A DNA stretch of 64,000 nt from Streptomyces bluensis (GCF_014650715.1 NZ_BMVM01000001.1:124001-188000); one strand, 5' to 3'; positions 15,825-25,074 are shown, counted from the stretch's first letter. A program made the numbers and translations. The notes: generated by a model from the sequence alone, not told the origin.

Positions 15825-16721
15825 ATGACATTCACCGTCACCGACGTCCCGGGCCTGCCCGCCGGCTTCACCGATACCTTCACCAGCCGCACCGTGACCA
15901 CCGCCGAGGTGACCCTGCACGCCGTCGTCGGCGGCGACGGCCCGCCGCTGCTGCTCCTGCCCGGCTGGCCCCAGTTCTGGTGCAGCTGGCGCCTGGCCAT
16001 GCCCGCCCTCGCCGAGCACTTCACCGTCATCGCCCCCGACCTGCGCGGCATGGGCGCCAGCGACAAGCCCGCCACCGGCTATGACGCCGACACCCTCGCC
16101 GGCGACATGGCCGAGCTGATGACCGCCCTGAGTCACGAACGCTTCGCCGTCGTCGGCTACGACCTGGGCATGCTGGTCGCCTACGCCCTGGCCGCGAGCC
16201 ACCGCGACCGCGTCACCCGCTTCGTCGGCGCCGAGTCGATCCTCCCCGGCGTCACTCCGTTCCCGCCGATGCTGACGGACCCGACCACCAACGAGGTGAT
16301 GTCGCACTTCGTCATCAACCGCCTCGCGGACCTCAACGAACGCCTGATCGCCGGCCGCGAGGAGATCTACTTCGGCCACCAGTTCGCGACCAAGACCGCC
16401 ATCCCTGGCGCCATCCCGCCGTACGCCGTGGACCTGTACGTCGACCACCTGCGCGACCCGGCCGCCCGGCGTGCCAGCTTCGAGTACTACCGCACCCTCG
16501 ACACCACCGCCGAGCACATCCAGCGCTGGCGCGAGCAGGGACCGCTGACCATCCCGGTCCTGGCCATCGGCGGCCAGTACAGCACCGGCACCATGCCTGC
16601 GGAGACGATGCGCCTGGTGGCCACCGACGTCACCGAACTGGTCATCCCCGGAGCCGGTCACTTCCTGCCCGAAGAAGTTCCTCAGGAGCTGACGAAGCGG
16701 CTGCTGGACTTCCTGCGCTGA
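15825..16721 (+). CDS. Alpha/beta hydrolase, epoxide-hydrolase-like
   Basis: A 298-residue cytoplasmic alpha/beta hydrolase. GAGGAG at 15811-15816 precedes the ATG. The oxyanion region is LLLLPGWPQFWCSWR (an HG-x-P variant with PGWP). The nucleophile elbow is VVGYDLGMLVAYALA, where Asp in place of Ser points to the epoxide hydrolase/haloalkane dehalogenase branch. The C-terminal His lies in PGAGHFLPEEVP. The cap holds two Tyr candidates around YFGHQF and YYRTLD. The divergent TetR and twin operators imply induction by a small molecule. Epoxide detoxification is the best guess; the substrate is unknown. Confidence 0.9.
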   Translation: MTFTVTDVPGLPAGFTDTFTSRTVTTAEVTLHAVVGGDGPPLLLLPGWPQFWCSWRLAMPALAEHFTVIAPDLRGMGASDKPATGYDADTLAGDMAELMTALSHERFAVVGYDLGMLVAYALAASHRDRVTRFVGAESILPGVTPFPPMLTDPTTNEVMSHFVINRLADLNERLIAGREEIYFGHQFATKTAIPGAIPPYAVDLYVDHLRDPAARRASFEYYRTLDTTAEHIQRWREQGPLTIPVLAIGGQYSTGTMPAETMRLVATDVTELVIPGAGHFLPEEVPQELTKRLLDFLR

Positions 16722-16880
16722 CCCGACCGGCTCACCAACTCGTCATGCGGGCAGCCGTGATCATGGTGTGGCGAACGACCTGGACGTCTCGGCGCGGGCC
16801 CTACGTCGAGATCGAGTCGGTGGATGTCGGTCAGTGGCCCAGTGCGGACGCGGAAGAGGGGGCGTGGGGCCGTGCGACTG

Positions 16881-17558
16881 TTATGCCCCGGTTCGGTATG
16901 CCTCCAGGTGGTCGGCCAGTTCTGTGGGGTGGCCGAGCATGGGGCAGTGGTCACCGGGCAGTTCGTCGGGGGTAATGCCCAGGCGCTCCCGCACGATGCG
17001 GCGCATGTACTCGGCGGGGAAGAAGCGGTCGTCGCGGGACAGCAAGAACTTCGTGGGCACGTCTGGCCACGCGGCCAGCGGCCATGGCTCCATGAACGGG
17101 GTTGCCGACTGCGTACGCGTGTGCTTCTCGGCCTCGGCGGCCAGTTCCGGCGGGGTGTCGTGGTGGAACAGGGCGGTGTCGTCGTCGGGGTCCCTGCCGT
17201 CGCGTTCGTCTTGTTCACGCCTGGCTTGTTCGTAGCCGGTGTTGGCCCACCACTGACCTGGGGCCTCACCCGGTGCCGGGATCTGCGCCTGCAGCATCAC
17301 CAGCAAATCCACCGGCACGCGGTCGCACACCAGCGGGGCGGTGAACCCGCCGAAGGAGTGGGCCACCAGGATCAGGCTGGTGCGATCACCGATGGCGTCG
17401 ACCACGCTGTCGGCGTACTCGGCCAGCCCGGCCGAGTCGTCGTCGCACGGCAGGTCCACCGCCACCACGTCATGGCCTCGCCCGCGCAGCTCAGCCTCCA
17501 GCAGATGCCAGTACCACGGGCTGGACGCGGCACCGGGAATCAACACATACGTAGCCAT
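16881..17558 (-). CDS. Alpha/beta hydrolase (EstC-like esterase)
   Basis: A 225-residue hydrolase beginning MATYVLIPGAASSPWYWHLL. The oxyanion strand is LIPGA, and the nucleophile elbow LVAHSFGGFTAPLV has a serine. The catalytic acid is likely in KFLLSRDDRFFP, and the His is in LPGDHCPMLGHPTEL. The size and IPGA/AHSFGG pattern match the EstC/salicylate esterase-like group (hydroxynitrile-lyase-related fold). It is convergent with the epoxide-hydrolase-like gene and separated by 160 bp with no clear terminator. Substrate unknown. Confidence 0.88.
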   Translation of the reverse strand: MATYVLIPGAASSPWYWHLLEAELRGRGHDVVAVDLPCDDDSAGLAEYADSVVDAIGDRTSLILVAHSFGGFTAPLVCDRVPVDLLVMLQAQIPAPGEAPGQWWANTGYEQARREQDERDGRDPDDDTALFHHDTPPELAAEAEKHTRTQSATPFMEPWPLAAWPDVPTKFLLSRDDRFFPAEYMRRIVRERLGITPDELPGDHCPMLGHPTELADHLEAYRTGA

Positions 17559-17716
17559 CGTGAACGACCCCCTCAGTTGTGGATACCGTGCCTCAACGCC
17601 GTCGCTCGGCCGGCCGAGTCACGGCGGGCGAAGCCGCACCGCTGAGGGGAGTTGTCCCCGGTACTCGAAAGAGCGTGGTCGATGCGGTGATGAGGCGAGG
17701 GCGACCATGATATTTT

Positions 17717-18110
17717 GTGACGAACAACCCGGACACCCTCGCGGCAGCACTCTATGCGACGACCGACGACGTGTGGATCGTGGACTCCACACCTGTGGAA
17801 TGTGGCCGCTCGGGAGAGACCGTGAAGCGCTCTGACCTGGTCGGATGGGCCGGGTACGGCTACTGCGACAGCCACAGCCGCTTCTTCTGGGGCCTGCTAC
17901 TGGACCTGCTCGCGGCCGAGCCGCACCTTGTCGCTGCCCGGCCCGGCCAGACACTGATCGGCGACAAGAACTATTTTCGGCCGCACCTTCGCACAGGAAC
18001 TTGCCCAGCTAGGCATTCAGTTGCTGCGTCCGACGCGCAAGGGCGAACGGCAGCGGCCCGGCGGGGCGCTGTTCAAGCCACCACGCCAGACAAGGCATCC
18101 ACCGCTCGCT
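17717..18110 (+). pseudogene. IS982-family transposase remnant with internal deletions
   Basis: From GTG 17717 the frame reads MTNNPDTLAAALYATTDDVW, then IVDSTPVECGRSGETVKRSD and LVGWAGYGYCDSHSRFFWGL, with the family block around the first catalytic Asp. It then jumps to LLAAEPHLVAARPGQTLIGD and KNYF with the second Asp. After a frameshift LLRPTRKGERQRPGGALFKP follows. The N-terminal HTH and the stretch between RFFWGL and LLAAEP, normally some 30 residues longer, are deleted, and the Glu region is missing. Inactive. Confidence 0.82.
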
Positions 18111-18147
18111 CACCTCGTACGATCACTGATCCCTTGGAATGGATCAT

Positions 18148-18850
18148 CTAGCCGGCCGGCTTCGGCCGACGTGAGGTCAGGTCCGTCGCCGCCGCACGGA
18201 GCATGTGGCGTAACCAGGAGTGCATCGGATCGGTGTCCAGACGTGTGTGCCAGGCCATCCCATAGGGAAACGCGTCGAACTCTTCCGGGGCCTCGACCAG
18301 CCGCATGCGCGGATTCGTGGCCGCCCGCTGCTCCGCCAGTCTTCGCGGAATCGTTGCCACCAGAGGCGTACCGGGCAGGACGGCGAAGGCCGAGCTGAAG
18401 TGCGCCACCCGCACCGCGGCTGTCCGGCTGTGGCCGAGGGCCTGTAACCACCGCTCGATCAACGGCTGCTCCTGCTGTATCAACGCGATGACCAGGTGGC
18501 GGGCCGCTACGTATTCGGCCAGCGAGAAGCGGTCCCGCACAGGGTGGTCGTGGTCCACCACGCAGATCACGTCGTCGGTGAACAGGCGCTCCCACCGTAG
18601 TGGGGCGGCCGGGCGGAGGACGGACAGGACAATGTCGGCCCGGTCCTGTTCGAGGTCCGTGTAACTGTCATCTCCCCTCGGCTCGAAGCGGACTTCCAGC
18701 TTGGGCGCGGCTCGAAGCAGCCGGGGCAGCAGGTGCGGTCCCAGGGTGGAGGCGGCGTAGTCGGTGCAGACGACGCGCACGATCCCGATGGCGGCGGAGG
18801 GGTCGAAGTCCCGGCCGGCCACGAGATTCTCCAGCCGCGGCAGGAGTTCC
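18148..18850 (-). pseudogene. LysR-type regulator lacking its DNA-binding domain
   Basis: The effector domain of a LysR regulator is intact: RLENLVAGRDFDPSAAIGIV, then RVVCTDYAASTLGPHLLPRL, VRFEPRGDDSYTDLEQDRAD, and the C-terminus MHSWLRHMLRAAATDL. The first 85 or so residues with the winged HTH are absent. Their place is taken from about 18850 by an IS5-type transposase fragment on the opposite strand. It can no longer bind DNA, so it is scored as truncated although the remaining frame is open. Confidence 0.8.
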
Positions 18851-19230
18851 AGGGCATCCTGTTCGTGCTGCACACCGGGATCGCCTGGGAATACCTCCCT
18901 CAAGAAGTCGGCTTCGGCTCGGGCATGACCTGCTGGCGCCGCCTGGCCGAGTGGTCCGAGCCGGAGTGCGGCCCCGGCTGCACGAGGTCCTCCTGGCCAA
19001 GCTCCGGGGTGCGAACGCCTTGGACTTCTCCCGTGCGGCGGTCGACGGTTCCCGCATCCGGGCGTTAAAGGGGACTCTCAAGACCGGACGAAGCCCCGTC
19101 GACCGGGGCAGGACGGAGCAGGACGGGCAGCAAGCGGCCTGTGTACGCCGTGCTGGAATGGGCCGCCCATCACCTCGACGCGGTCGAAGCTGCCCGCTGC
19201 CACTACGACCAGCGCCATGCCGGCAAGTGA
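18851..19230 (+). pseudogene. Second IS5-family transposase remnant
   Basis: The plus strand reads GILFVLHTGIAWEYLPQEVG, then FGSGMTCWRRLAEWSE, the conserved N-terminal IS5 block. After a shift, HEVLLAKLRGANALDFSRAA and VDGSRIRALKGTLKTGRSPV, then DRGR, carry the first catalytic Asp. The rest of the DDE domain is gone. After about 19100 only an unrelated-looking tail (RPVYAVLEWAAHHLDAVEAA) remains to 19230. It abuts the truncated LysR gene and is probably responsible for its loss of the HTH. It belongs to a different IS5 subgroup from the copy at 9.9-10.6 kb. Confidence 0.8.
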
Positions 19231-19494
19231 ATGCCGGCACGTCTCGCGCAAGACGACGCCGTCCATCTGCTGTCCCGTAACCGCAGGGGGGTGAGGGCCG
19301 GTTCCTGCGAGCTCTCGGCCATGGCCCGAGGCCCCTGTCCGTCACCCACCAGAGGCACTGGAGTTGCCGGTCATCTCATGGTCGCCGGAACGCCCTCACT
19401 GACGACGCCAACAGCGCGGGTCCTCCCTGCGACAACCTGAGGAGACGTCATGCGATGTACCGGCTGGCGTCGACGCCGAGTGGCCGGGACGCGG

Positions 19495-20043
19495 CTACCA
19501 GCGGTGCGCCACGTCCACCACCAGCCGTTCGGGCAGTACCAGCACCCGGAACGGCAGCCGGGCCCGAACACCGAGTCCGATATGGGTGGCTGAGTCGTAG
19601 TAGCCGCCGAACTTCGCGTCCCGGAAGGTCTGGTAGCCGCTGAAGTCCAGCCCCGGCAGCGGATCCGCGAGCCCGACCGGATACTGCGAGTGGTTGACCG
19701 GAGCGGTGAACTCGATCTCGATGACTGCCCCGCCCTCGACGGGGATCCCGGTCTGGGACGGGATGTGGGCGAAACTGGGCACATACTGCACCCAGTACAG
19801 GGCGGGGTCGGCAGTGGTCATGCCTGGGATGTCGAAGACCATCCGGTCATAGCAGGGGTGGCGGCCGGTCCGGACGTCCGCCAGAGCGCCGGCCATCTCA
19901 AGTGATCCCGGTTCCGACTTCGCCTGACTCCCCCAGCCCGTCTCGCAAGCGGCGGTCTGCGGCGCGGCAGCGGCAGTCGGCACGGCGCCTGCCCCTGTCA
20001 GTACCAGCGCCAGCGTTGCCAGCACCGTTGTCCAGCGTCTCAT
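19495..20043 (-). CDS. Secreted AMIN-like domain protein
   Basis: A 182-residue exported protein. The ATG at 20043, with a GGAAGG-type ribosome site, begins MRRWTTVLATLALVLTGAGA, a Sec signal peptide with cleavage near AAAAPQT. The mature part has GRHPCYDRMVFDIPGMTTAD, YWVQYVPSFAHIPSQTGIPV and LPFRVLVLPERLVVDVAHRW. This matches the actinobacterial AMIN-like domain, often annotated as a putative wall-associated protein of unknown role. The two Cys (ACETGW, HPCYD) could form a disulphide. It is isolated among IS remnants but looks intact. Confidence 0.8.
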   Translation of the reverse strand: MRRWTTVLATLALVLTGAGAVPTAAAAPQTAACETGWGSQAKSEPGSLEMAGALADVRTGRHPCYDRMVFDIPGMTTADPALYWVQYVPSFAHIPSQTGIPVEGGAVIEIEFTAPVNHSQYPVGLADPLPGLDFSGYQTFRDAKFGGYYDSATHIGLGVRARLPFRVLVLPERLVVDVAHRW

Positions 20044-20319
20044 CGGTGAGCAGCCCCTTCCTTCTTTGCATGTCATGCATCCATGCCCTGTCAGACAAAA
20101 GGCGCAGCAAGATGGTTGGGCGTGATTACCGCCGAGTTTGGGACATTTCAAGCGTCCGGCCCGTCACTGACCTCGATCCCGAGCGCTGTCAACGGCGCCC
20201 TCTCGGTGAATGCGGGGAACTCCATGCGGTTCGTCTCCTCACGCTGTCGGATGGCACCGGCTATGGCGTCGACGTGCTCGCCTGGCGCTCGTGCTCCGCG
20301 TGGATGGCTGGCTCGGCTT

Positions 20320-20960
20320 GGATAGTGCGTCAAGACAGCGGTGGCGGTTGTAGGTGTGCAGGATGTCTGTCAGGGCGGCGGGTGCGTTCGTTGTTGCTGG
20401 TGCAGGGCCGCGGGCAGGCCCACTCGTCGAGCAGGGTGCGGTTGAAGCGTTCGACCTTGCCGTTGGTCTGCGGCCGGTAGGCGCGGGTGAGCTTGCCGGC
20501 CGCGCCGCAGTTGGCGAAGAAGGCCGCGGCTCGTTGGAGGAAGGCCGCGCAGGTGGCGGCCTTCTCGTCCGGGTGGACTTCGCTGTAAGCGAGGCGGCTG
20601 TAGTCGTCGACCGCGGAGTGGATGTAGTCGAAGCCGGTGGTGCGGCGGCAGTCGGGGCAGGCGGCACGGGCGTGGACCCGCCACCCTCAGCCGTCGGGGA
20701 TGCGGCCGAGTTTCTTGACGTCCACGTGGACAGGTGTGCCGGGCCGGCTGCGTTCGTAGCGGCGGATGATCCGTCCGGTGGGCCGGTCGAGGAAGCCAAG
20801 GCGGTTCAGGCAGTGCCGGGCCAGGACCCGGTGGACGGTCCAAACGGGCAGGCCCACGATCGGAGCGATGCGAGCCGGGCCCAGCTTGCTCTCTCGTCGC
20901 AGTCGGCGGTGCGGTCAGGTTGCCGCCGCAGGCCTCGTTCCCCAGTGGTCCAGGCGGCGT
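20320..20960 (-). pseudogene. IS481-family transposase remnant
   Basis: Across the minus strand one finds VGLPVWTVHRVLARHCLNRL, then GFLDRPTGRIIRRYERSRPG and TPVHVDVKKLGRIPDG. A TGA stop in place of a Gly or Trp codon follows, and then GWRVHARAACPDCRRTTGFD and YIHSAVDDYSRLAYSEVHPD. LTRAYRPQTNGKVERFNRTL, then LDEW, carries the catalytic Glu. The block between FFANCG and LTRAYRP, which normally contains the second catalytic Asp (TDNG), is deleted, and the tail is frameshifted (LTDILHTYNRHRCLDAL). Dead copy. Confidence 0.85.
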
Positions 20961-21068
20961 GATGCTCCGGCATCTTTCGGGGACCGATGTGGGCGTTCGC
21001 GTCCCAACAGCCTCTGCGGCGCCTTATGTTCACGGCGGTATGCAACCCCGTACTCGCAGGAGGCCCGT

Positions 21069-21503
21069 ATGCGCCACACGCTCGGCACCGTCATAACCGG
21101 GGCCGTGACCGCCGCGACCGTCCTGGTGGGTGGCACCGCCCAGGCCACGCCTCAGGGACCGGGGGTCACGGCCCGGGTGATCGGTCAGACCACCGTGAAC
21201 GGCACCGACTACACCCTGCGGGAGATCACCATCCCGCCCGGCCAGACCACCGGCTGGCACTACCACGACGGGCCGCTGTACGGCGTCGTCAAGCAGGGCA
21301 CGCTCAGCCACTTCGACTCAAGTTGCGCCTCCGACGGCGTCTACCGCACGGGCAACACCATCCAGGAACCGGCCGGGGCGGAGTACGTCCACATCGGCCG
21401 CAACCTGGGCGACACCCCGCTCGTCCTGAACGTGCTCTACGTCCTCCCGCACGGCGCCCCGTTCTCCCAGGACGCGCCCAATCCCGGCTGCCCCTTCGAG
21501 TGA
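21069..21503 (+). CDS. Secreted cupin-domain protein
   Basis: A 144-residue exported protein with the signal peptide MRHTLGTVITGAVTAATVLV ending near GTAQA, and a single cupin barrel. Cupin motif 1 is ITIPPGQTTGWHYHDGPLYG followed by VVKQG, with the H-x-H metal ligands. Motif 2 is less clear (EPAGAEYVHIGRN, with a third His). Two cysteines (SSCASD, NPGCPFE) could form a disulphide, as expected outside the cell. No partner gene adjoins it. The catalytic role is unknown; similar proteins occur widely in Streptomyces. Confidence 0.82.
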   Translation: MRHTLGTVITGAVTAATVLVGGTAQATPQGPGVTARVIGQTTVNGTDYTLREITIPPGQTTGWHYHDGPLYGVVKQGTLSHFDSSCASDGVYRTGNTIQEPAGAEYVHIGRNLGDTPLVLNVLYVLPHGAPFSQDAPNPGCPFE

Positions 21504-21811
21504 TCACCGCCGTGGCCAACCGACTGGTGGGCGGGTGCTGGAGCCGCTGTTGCGGCATACGGCTCCCGGGACCTGCCCGAACGGTACGGCCGGGATGGTT
21601 CGAGTCGTCGCCTTCAGCTGCACTCTGCGCGGTCGGTGCTCATGGGACCACGCTCTCAGATGGGACGATCCGTCGGGGCCGTGCTCCCGTGGCCGGTCAC
21701 GCACCGGTCCGGAACTGACCGTCTGTGGTGGCCTTTGCGGCGGGTATGGGGGATGACGTCGGGCTGTCGTGAGGCTCGATACACCACCTGACGTCCATGA
21801 GGAGAGGCAGG
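21504..21811. other. Intergenic, nothing recognised
   Basis: About 300 bp between the cupin gene and the winged-helix regulator gene. No protein match on either strand and no hairpin terminator obvious by eye. Confidence 0.45.
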
Positions 21812-22825
21812 ATGGCATTCCGCATCCATTTCACGAGCGACGATCTTCTTCGTGTGTCGCTCGCACAAGAGCCCAATCCACTGAGCGAGACGATCTTCAG
21901 CCTGCGGCTTCTGCGACTACGGGATCCCGGCACCGTCTTCGCGCCGTGGCGGCGCTGGTCACACTCCCGATTCCCCCGCTCCGTTCACTTGCTGCGAACC
22001 CTGGTGCCGTCACCTCACGGGTTCTGTCCAGACTTCCTGACTCCGACCGGCGCCACGGACCTCGATGCGGGGCTGGAGGAGTTGCTGCACACACCGAAGT
22101 CATTTCTGCGCAAGGACATGGAGGCGTACGTCCGCATGTCCGGCACGCCACTCCCCCTGTGGGTGGCCCCGCTCGCCGACGGTGCCCCGCGCGCCCTGGA
22201 AGCCGTGAGTGGGGCCGTACGCGATTGGCATCAGGCGGCGGTCGCCCCCATGTGGCATCACCTGCACGCCCGCTTTGAGGTGGCCCGATTATCGGCGGCA
22301 CGCTCGCTGCTGACGGAAGGCCTCGACAGCATGCTGTCCAGGCTGCATCCCACGATCCGCTGGACACCTCCCGTCCTGGAGCTGGCCTGTCCGGATCACG
22401 ACTGGGACATCCACCTCGGCGGCCGCGGCCTGTTGCTGACCCCCTCCTACTTCATCGGCCAGGAACCCGCGATCAACCTCGATCCGGACCTGCCCCCCGT
22501 GGTGATCTACCCGGTCACCCACGACAGCACGTGGAACCCCGCCTCAACCTCCGAGTACGCCGAAGACACTCGTCGTACCAGGCTCTCCGCACTCCTGGGT
22601 CACGGCCGTGCCGCAGTGCTGGAGGCACTCTCCGCGGATCAGAGCACCAGCACCCATCTCGTCCGGCGCACTGGGCTGTCCCCGGCCACCGTCTCCCACC
22701 ACACCACGGTGCTCCGCGAGGCGGGACTCATCGACACACGGCGCGCGGGCATCAGCGTCCAGCACACCATCACCCCCCTGGGGATCCGGCTGATGCGTGG
22801 CCACTCGGCACCGCACCCGTGGTGA
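21812..22825 (+). CDS. Winged-helix (ArsR-type) transcriptional regulator
   Basis: A 337-residue regulator with its HTH at the C-terminus. The first 240 residues form an uncharacterised domain starting MAFRIHFTSDDLLRVSLAQE. The end contains RLSALLGHGRAAVLEALSAD, then QSTSTHLVRRTGLSPATVSH and HTTVLREAGLIDTRRAGISV, a classic ArsR-like wing. This architecture is a known Streptomyces group, often wired to local metabolism. GGAG precedes the ATG. The gene contains a TTA codon at 22289-22291 (ARLSAARS), so its translation probably depends on the bldA tRNA and is restricted to late growth. Confidence 0.82.
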   Translation: MAFRIHFTSDDLLRVSLAQEPNPLSETIFSLRLLRLRDPGTVFAPWRRWSHSRFPRSVHLLRTLVPSPHGFCPDFLTPTGATDLDAGLEELLHTPKSFLRKDMEAYVRMSGTPLPLWVAPLADGAPRALEAVSGAVRDWHQAAVAPMWHHLHARFEVARLSAARSLLTEGLDSMLSRLHPTIRWTPPVLELACPDHDWDIHLGGRGLLLTPSYFIGQEPAINLDPDLPPVVIYPVTHDSTWNPASTSEYAEDTRRTRLSALLGHGRAAVLEALSADQSTSTHLVRRTGLSPATVSHHTTVLREAGLIDTRRAGISVQHTITPLGIRLMRGHSAPHPW

Positions 22826-23018
22826 ACCAAGCCTGAGACCGACAACGGCAGGTTCCTTGCCGCTGATCCAGCCAGGGCGCTTTTCGAGCACGGTCGAAAA
22901 GCTTCTTCTGGCAGCTGCGCATCAGCAAGCATCAGGGGCGGCGGCGCAGGCAGCGGCGGCATCGCAGCCGACGCCACCAGCGGACATCGGACTCGCGTGA
23001 CCAGGGGGTAACAGAAGA

Positions 23019-23516
23019 ATGCGCGTCAAACGCTCGATTCTCGGCTTGGTCGGCGTCCTGGCCTGGATGCTGACAGCGGTTTTCACCACCGGATCGGCTC
23101 AGGCGGCCGAGCCCTCGAACAACGGCGCAGGTGGCAACGTTCGGATCGCACCGTCGGCGCCGGACAGCGCCCAGTCGGTGTCGGCCCAGGGCATAGCTGC
23201 GGTCTCTCCGACGATCTCGCCGGCCACCAGGTTCATTCACGTGGCCACCGGCGAGCCCTACACCTGCGACTCGGGGAACTTCTGCGGCGAGGTCTGGGAT
23301 CCCGTGGTGTCCAAGTGGAAGGTTTTCTTCCTCTACTACTGCAATAGGTACGCGCTGGCCAACTGGAACGGCATGGGTGATTACACCAACGCCCAGACCG
23401 GCGGAGCCTCCGCCACCTTCTACCGCCAGAACGGCAGCGTCCTGGGAACCGCCCCTGCCGGAACGGTCGAAGTAGCCCAGGACTGGACGCCTGTCTGGTA
23501 CATCCGCAACTGCTGA
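23019..23516 (+). CDS. Small secreted protein, unknown
   Basis: A 165-residue exported protein starting MRVKRSILGLVGVLAWMLTA, with signal cleavage near GSAQA. A low-complexity linker follows, then a compact C-terminal domain with four Cys (YTCDSGNFCGEVWDP, FFLYYCNRYALANWNGMGDY, YIRNC). The aromatic-rich, disulphide-bonded layout is reminiscent of small secreted inhibitor-like proteins (peptidase inhibitor I36 type), but the match is too weak to claim. A strong hairpin directly after the stop ends the transcript, so it is probably monocistronic. Confidence 0.7.
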   Translation: MRVKRSILGLVGVLAWMLTAVFTTGSAQAAEPSNNGAGGNVRIAPSAPDSAQSVSAQGIAAVSPTISPATRFIHVATGEPYTCDSGNFCGEVWDPVVSKWKVFFLYYCNRYALANWNGMGDYTNAQTGGASATFYRQNGSVLGTAPAGTVEVAQDWTPVWYIRNC

Positions 23517-23535
23517 GCGCGGCTGGATCTCACGG

Positions 23536-23562
23536 CGGCCCCGATCAGCACGATCGGGGCCG
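23536..23562 (+). terminator. Strong hairpin terminator
   Basis: An 11-bp perfect stem (CGGCCCCGATC / GATCGGGGCCG) with a 5-base AGCAC loop begins 20 bp after the stop of the small secreted protein gene. There is no U tract, which is usual for Streptomyces terminators. Confidence 0.85.
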
Positions 23563-23651
23563 ACCGTCGGGGTCAGCAGCAGCGTTCCAGAGGGCGAAAG
23601 GGCCTGCCGCCACCACTACACTTCGCTGTCACACGAGGATCGGGGGATCGT

Positions 23652-24776
23652 ATGCACATGTCAGTGCGCAGCAGACTCGCGGCCGTCATCGGGTGGTTCG
23701 TCCTGGTGGCGGCCCTTCTCGGCACGGCCGCCGCTCCCGTGCGCGCCGCGGTGCCACAGACCGCGTCGAGCGACGTACCGCCCGGCGTGACTGCGGGCAT
23801 CGCGGTCTACGACCGGCAGACCGGCACCTTCAGCGAGCAGCTCAATCCTCACCTGCAGTTCCGCGCGGCCTCGGTCGTCAAGCTCCTCATCGCGCTCGAC
23901 CACGTGTGGAACCGAGGCCCGGACTACAACCTGCCTGCGGACGATCGCTCCCGGCTCGACGCGATGCTGCGCAGCAGCGACGACGCTGCGGCCTCTCACT
24001 ACTGGTCGCAGAACGGCGGGAGCGCGATCGTGGGCCGCATGGTCTCCCGTCTTGGCCTGACCGACACCGCGGGACCTCCGGCAGGCTACCCCGGGTACTG
24101 GGGATACACGGCGCTGTCGGCGGCCGACACCGTACGGATCTACCGGTACATCCTGGACAGCGCCCCGGCCTCTGTCCGCGACCTCGTCATGGACAACCTG
24201 CGGCAGTCCACGCGGTGCGGCACGGACGGCTTCGACCAGCGCTTCGGCATCCCGGCGTCGTTCGAGCGGCCGTGGGCGGTGAAGCAGGGCTGGTCCGGGT
24301 TCGGCAGCTCGGGCGACTGCTCAAACACGACCGCGGCCAGGACAACCGCAGCCGACGTGGACCTCACGCAGCGGGCCCTGCACTCCACCGGCACGGTCGG
24401 GACCGGCGACCGCTCGATCGTCGCCGTCTTCACTCTGCAACCGCAGAGCACTTCATTCGGCGCTGCGTACACCAACCTGAACCGGCTGGTGCGTTCGCTG
24501 AACGTGCCAGGAGGAGTCCATCCGGCCGGTACGTGGTTCGGCACCTGGGGTTCTGGGGTCCGGGTCCGGGCCGGCACGACCACCACATCGACCGTGCTCA
24601 CCCAACTCCCCGCGGGCGTAGAGGTGCTGATCAGCTGTCAGGAGCGCGGCCAGGAAGTGGAGGTGCCGCCGTACAGGAACGACTGGTGGGCGTACCTTCC
24701 TCTGTACGGGGGCTACATCACCAACATCTACGTCCGCTCTCCGGACAACAAACTGCCGAATGTACCCACCTGTTAG
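23652..24776 (+). CDS. Secreted serine hydrolase (beta-lactamase fold) with SH3-like tail
   Basis: A 374-residue exported protein with a signal peptide ending near PVRAA. A class-A beta-lactamase/transpeptidase-like domain has S74-V-V-K77 (FRAASVVKLL), S109-D-D (the SxN position) and WAVKQGWSG (the KTG position, here K-Q-G). The C-terminal 90 residues (GTWGSGVRVRAGTTTTSTVL to YVRSPDNK) form a bacterial SH3-like repeat that probably binds wall or peptide. Substitutions at the SxN and KTG motifs make true beta-lactamase activity uncertain. It could be a peptidase or a binding protein. It has its own transcription unit after the upstream terminator. Confidence 0.82.
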   Translation: MHMSVRSRLAAVIGWFVLVAALLGTAAAPVRAAVPQTASSDVPPGVTAGIAVYDRQTGTFSEQLNPHLQFRAASVVKLLIALDHVWNRGPDYNLPADDRSRLDAMLRSSDDAAASHYWSQNGGSAIVGRMVSRLGLTDTAGPPAGYPGYWGYTALSAADTVRIYRYILDSAPASVRDLVMDNLRQSTRCGTDGFDQRFGIPASFERPWAVKQGWSGFGSSGDCSNTTAARTTAADVDLTQRALHSTGTVGTGDRSIVAVFTLQPQSTSFGAAYTNLNRLVRSLNVPGGVHPAGTWFGTWGSGVRVRAGTTTTSTVLTQLPAGVEVLISCQERGQEVEVPPYRNDWWAYLPLYGGYITNIYVRSPDNKLPNVPTC

Positions 24777-24799
24777 CACTCCAGTGCGACATCGTGATC

Positions 24800-24940
24800 T
24801 ATCCGGTCGCGGCGACGGCAAGTCGTCGCCGGTAGTGGCTGTCCTGGCCGTTGTCGCGTCGGCGGTGAGGGCGGCCAGGAATGCCGGGGCCAGCACGGCC
24901 AGGGTGATGTGATGCGCCGGCGGCCTCGGGCCGATGCTCG
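24800..24940 (-). pseudogene. Possible IS701-type transposase C-terminal fragment
   Basis: The minus strand reads RPPAHHITLAVLAPAFLAAL, then TADATTARTA. This resembles the (R)HITLxxLAHAFLAAL helix near the C-terminus of IS701-family transposases. No other part of the element is visible in the 300-bp gap between the serine hydrolase and TetR genes, so this is a weak call. Confidence 0.35.
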
Positions 24941-25074
24941 CCGGCAACTGGACCGGCACGTCAGGCACAGCCGACTCCCGGCTGCCGACAGGCGTAGAGC
25001 GGGCCATGGCACACGGTGGTGCACACGTGGCCCGGCCTGGGGCGCCGCGCGGCGCCGCCATGCTGCTCGGGCTG

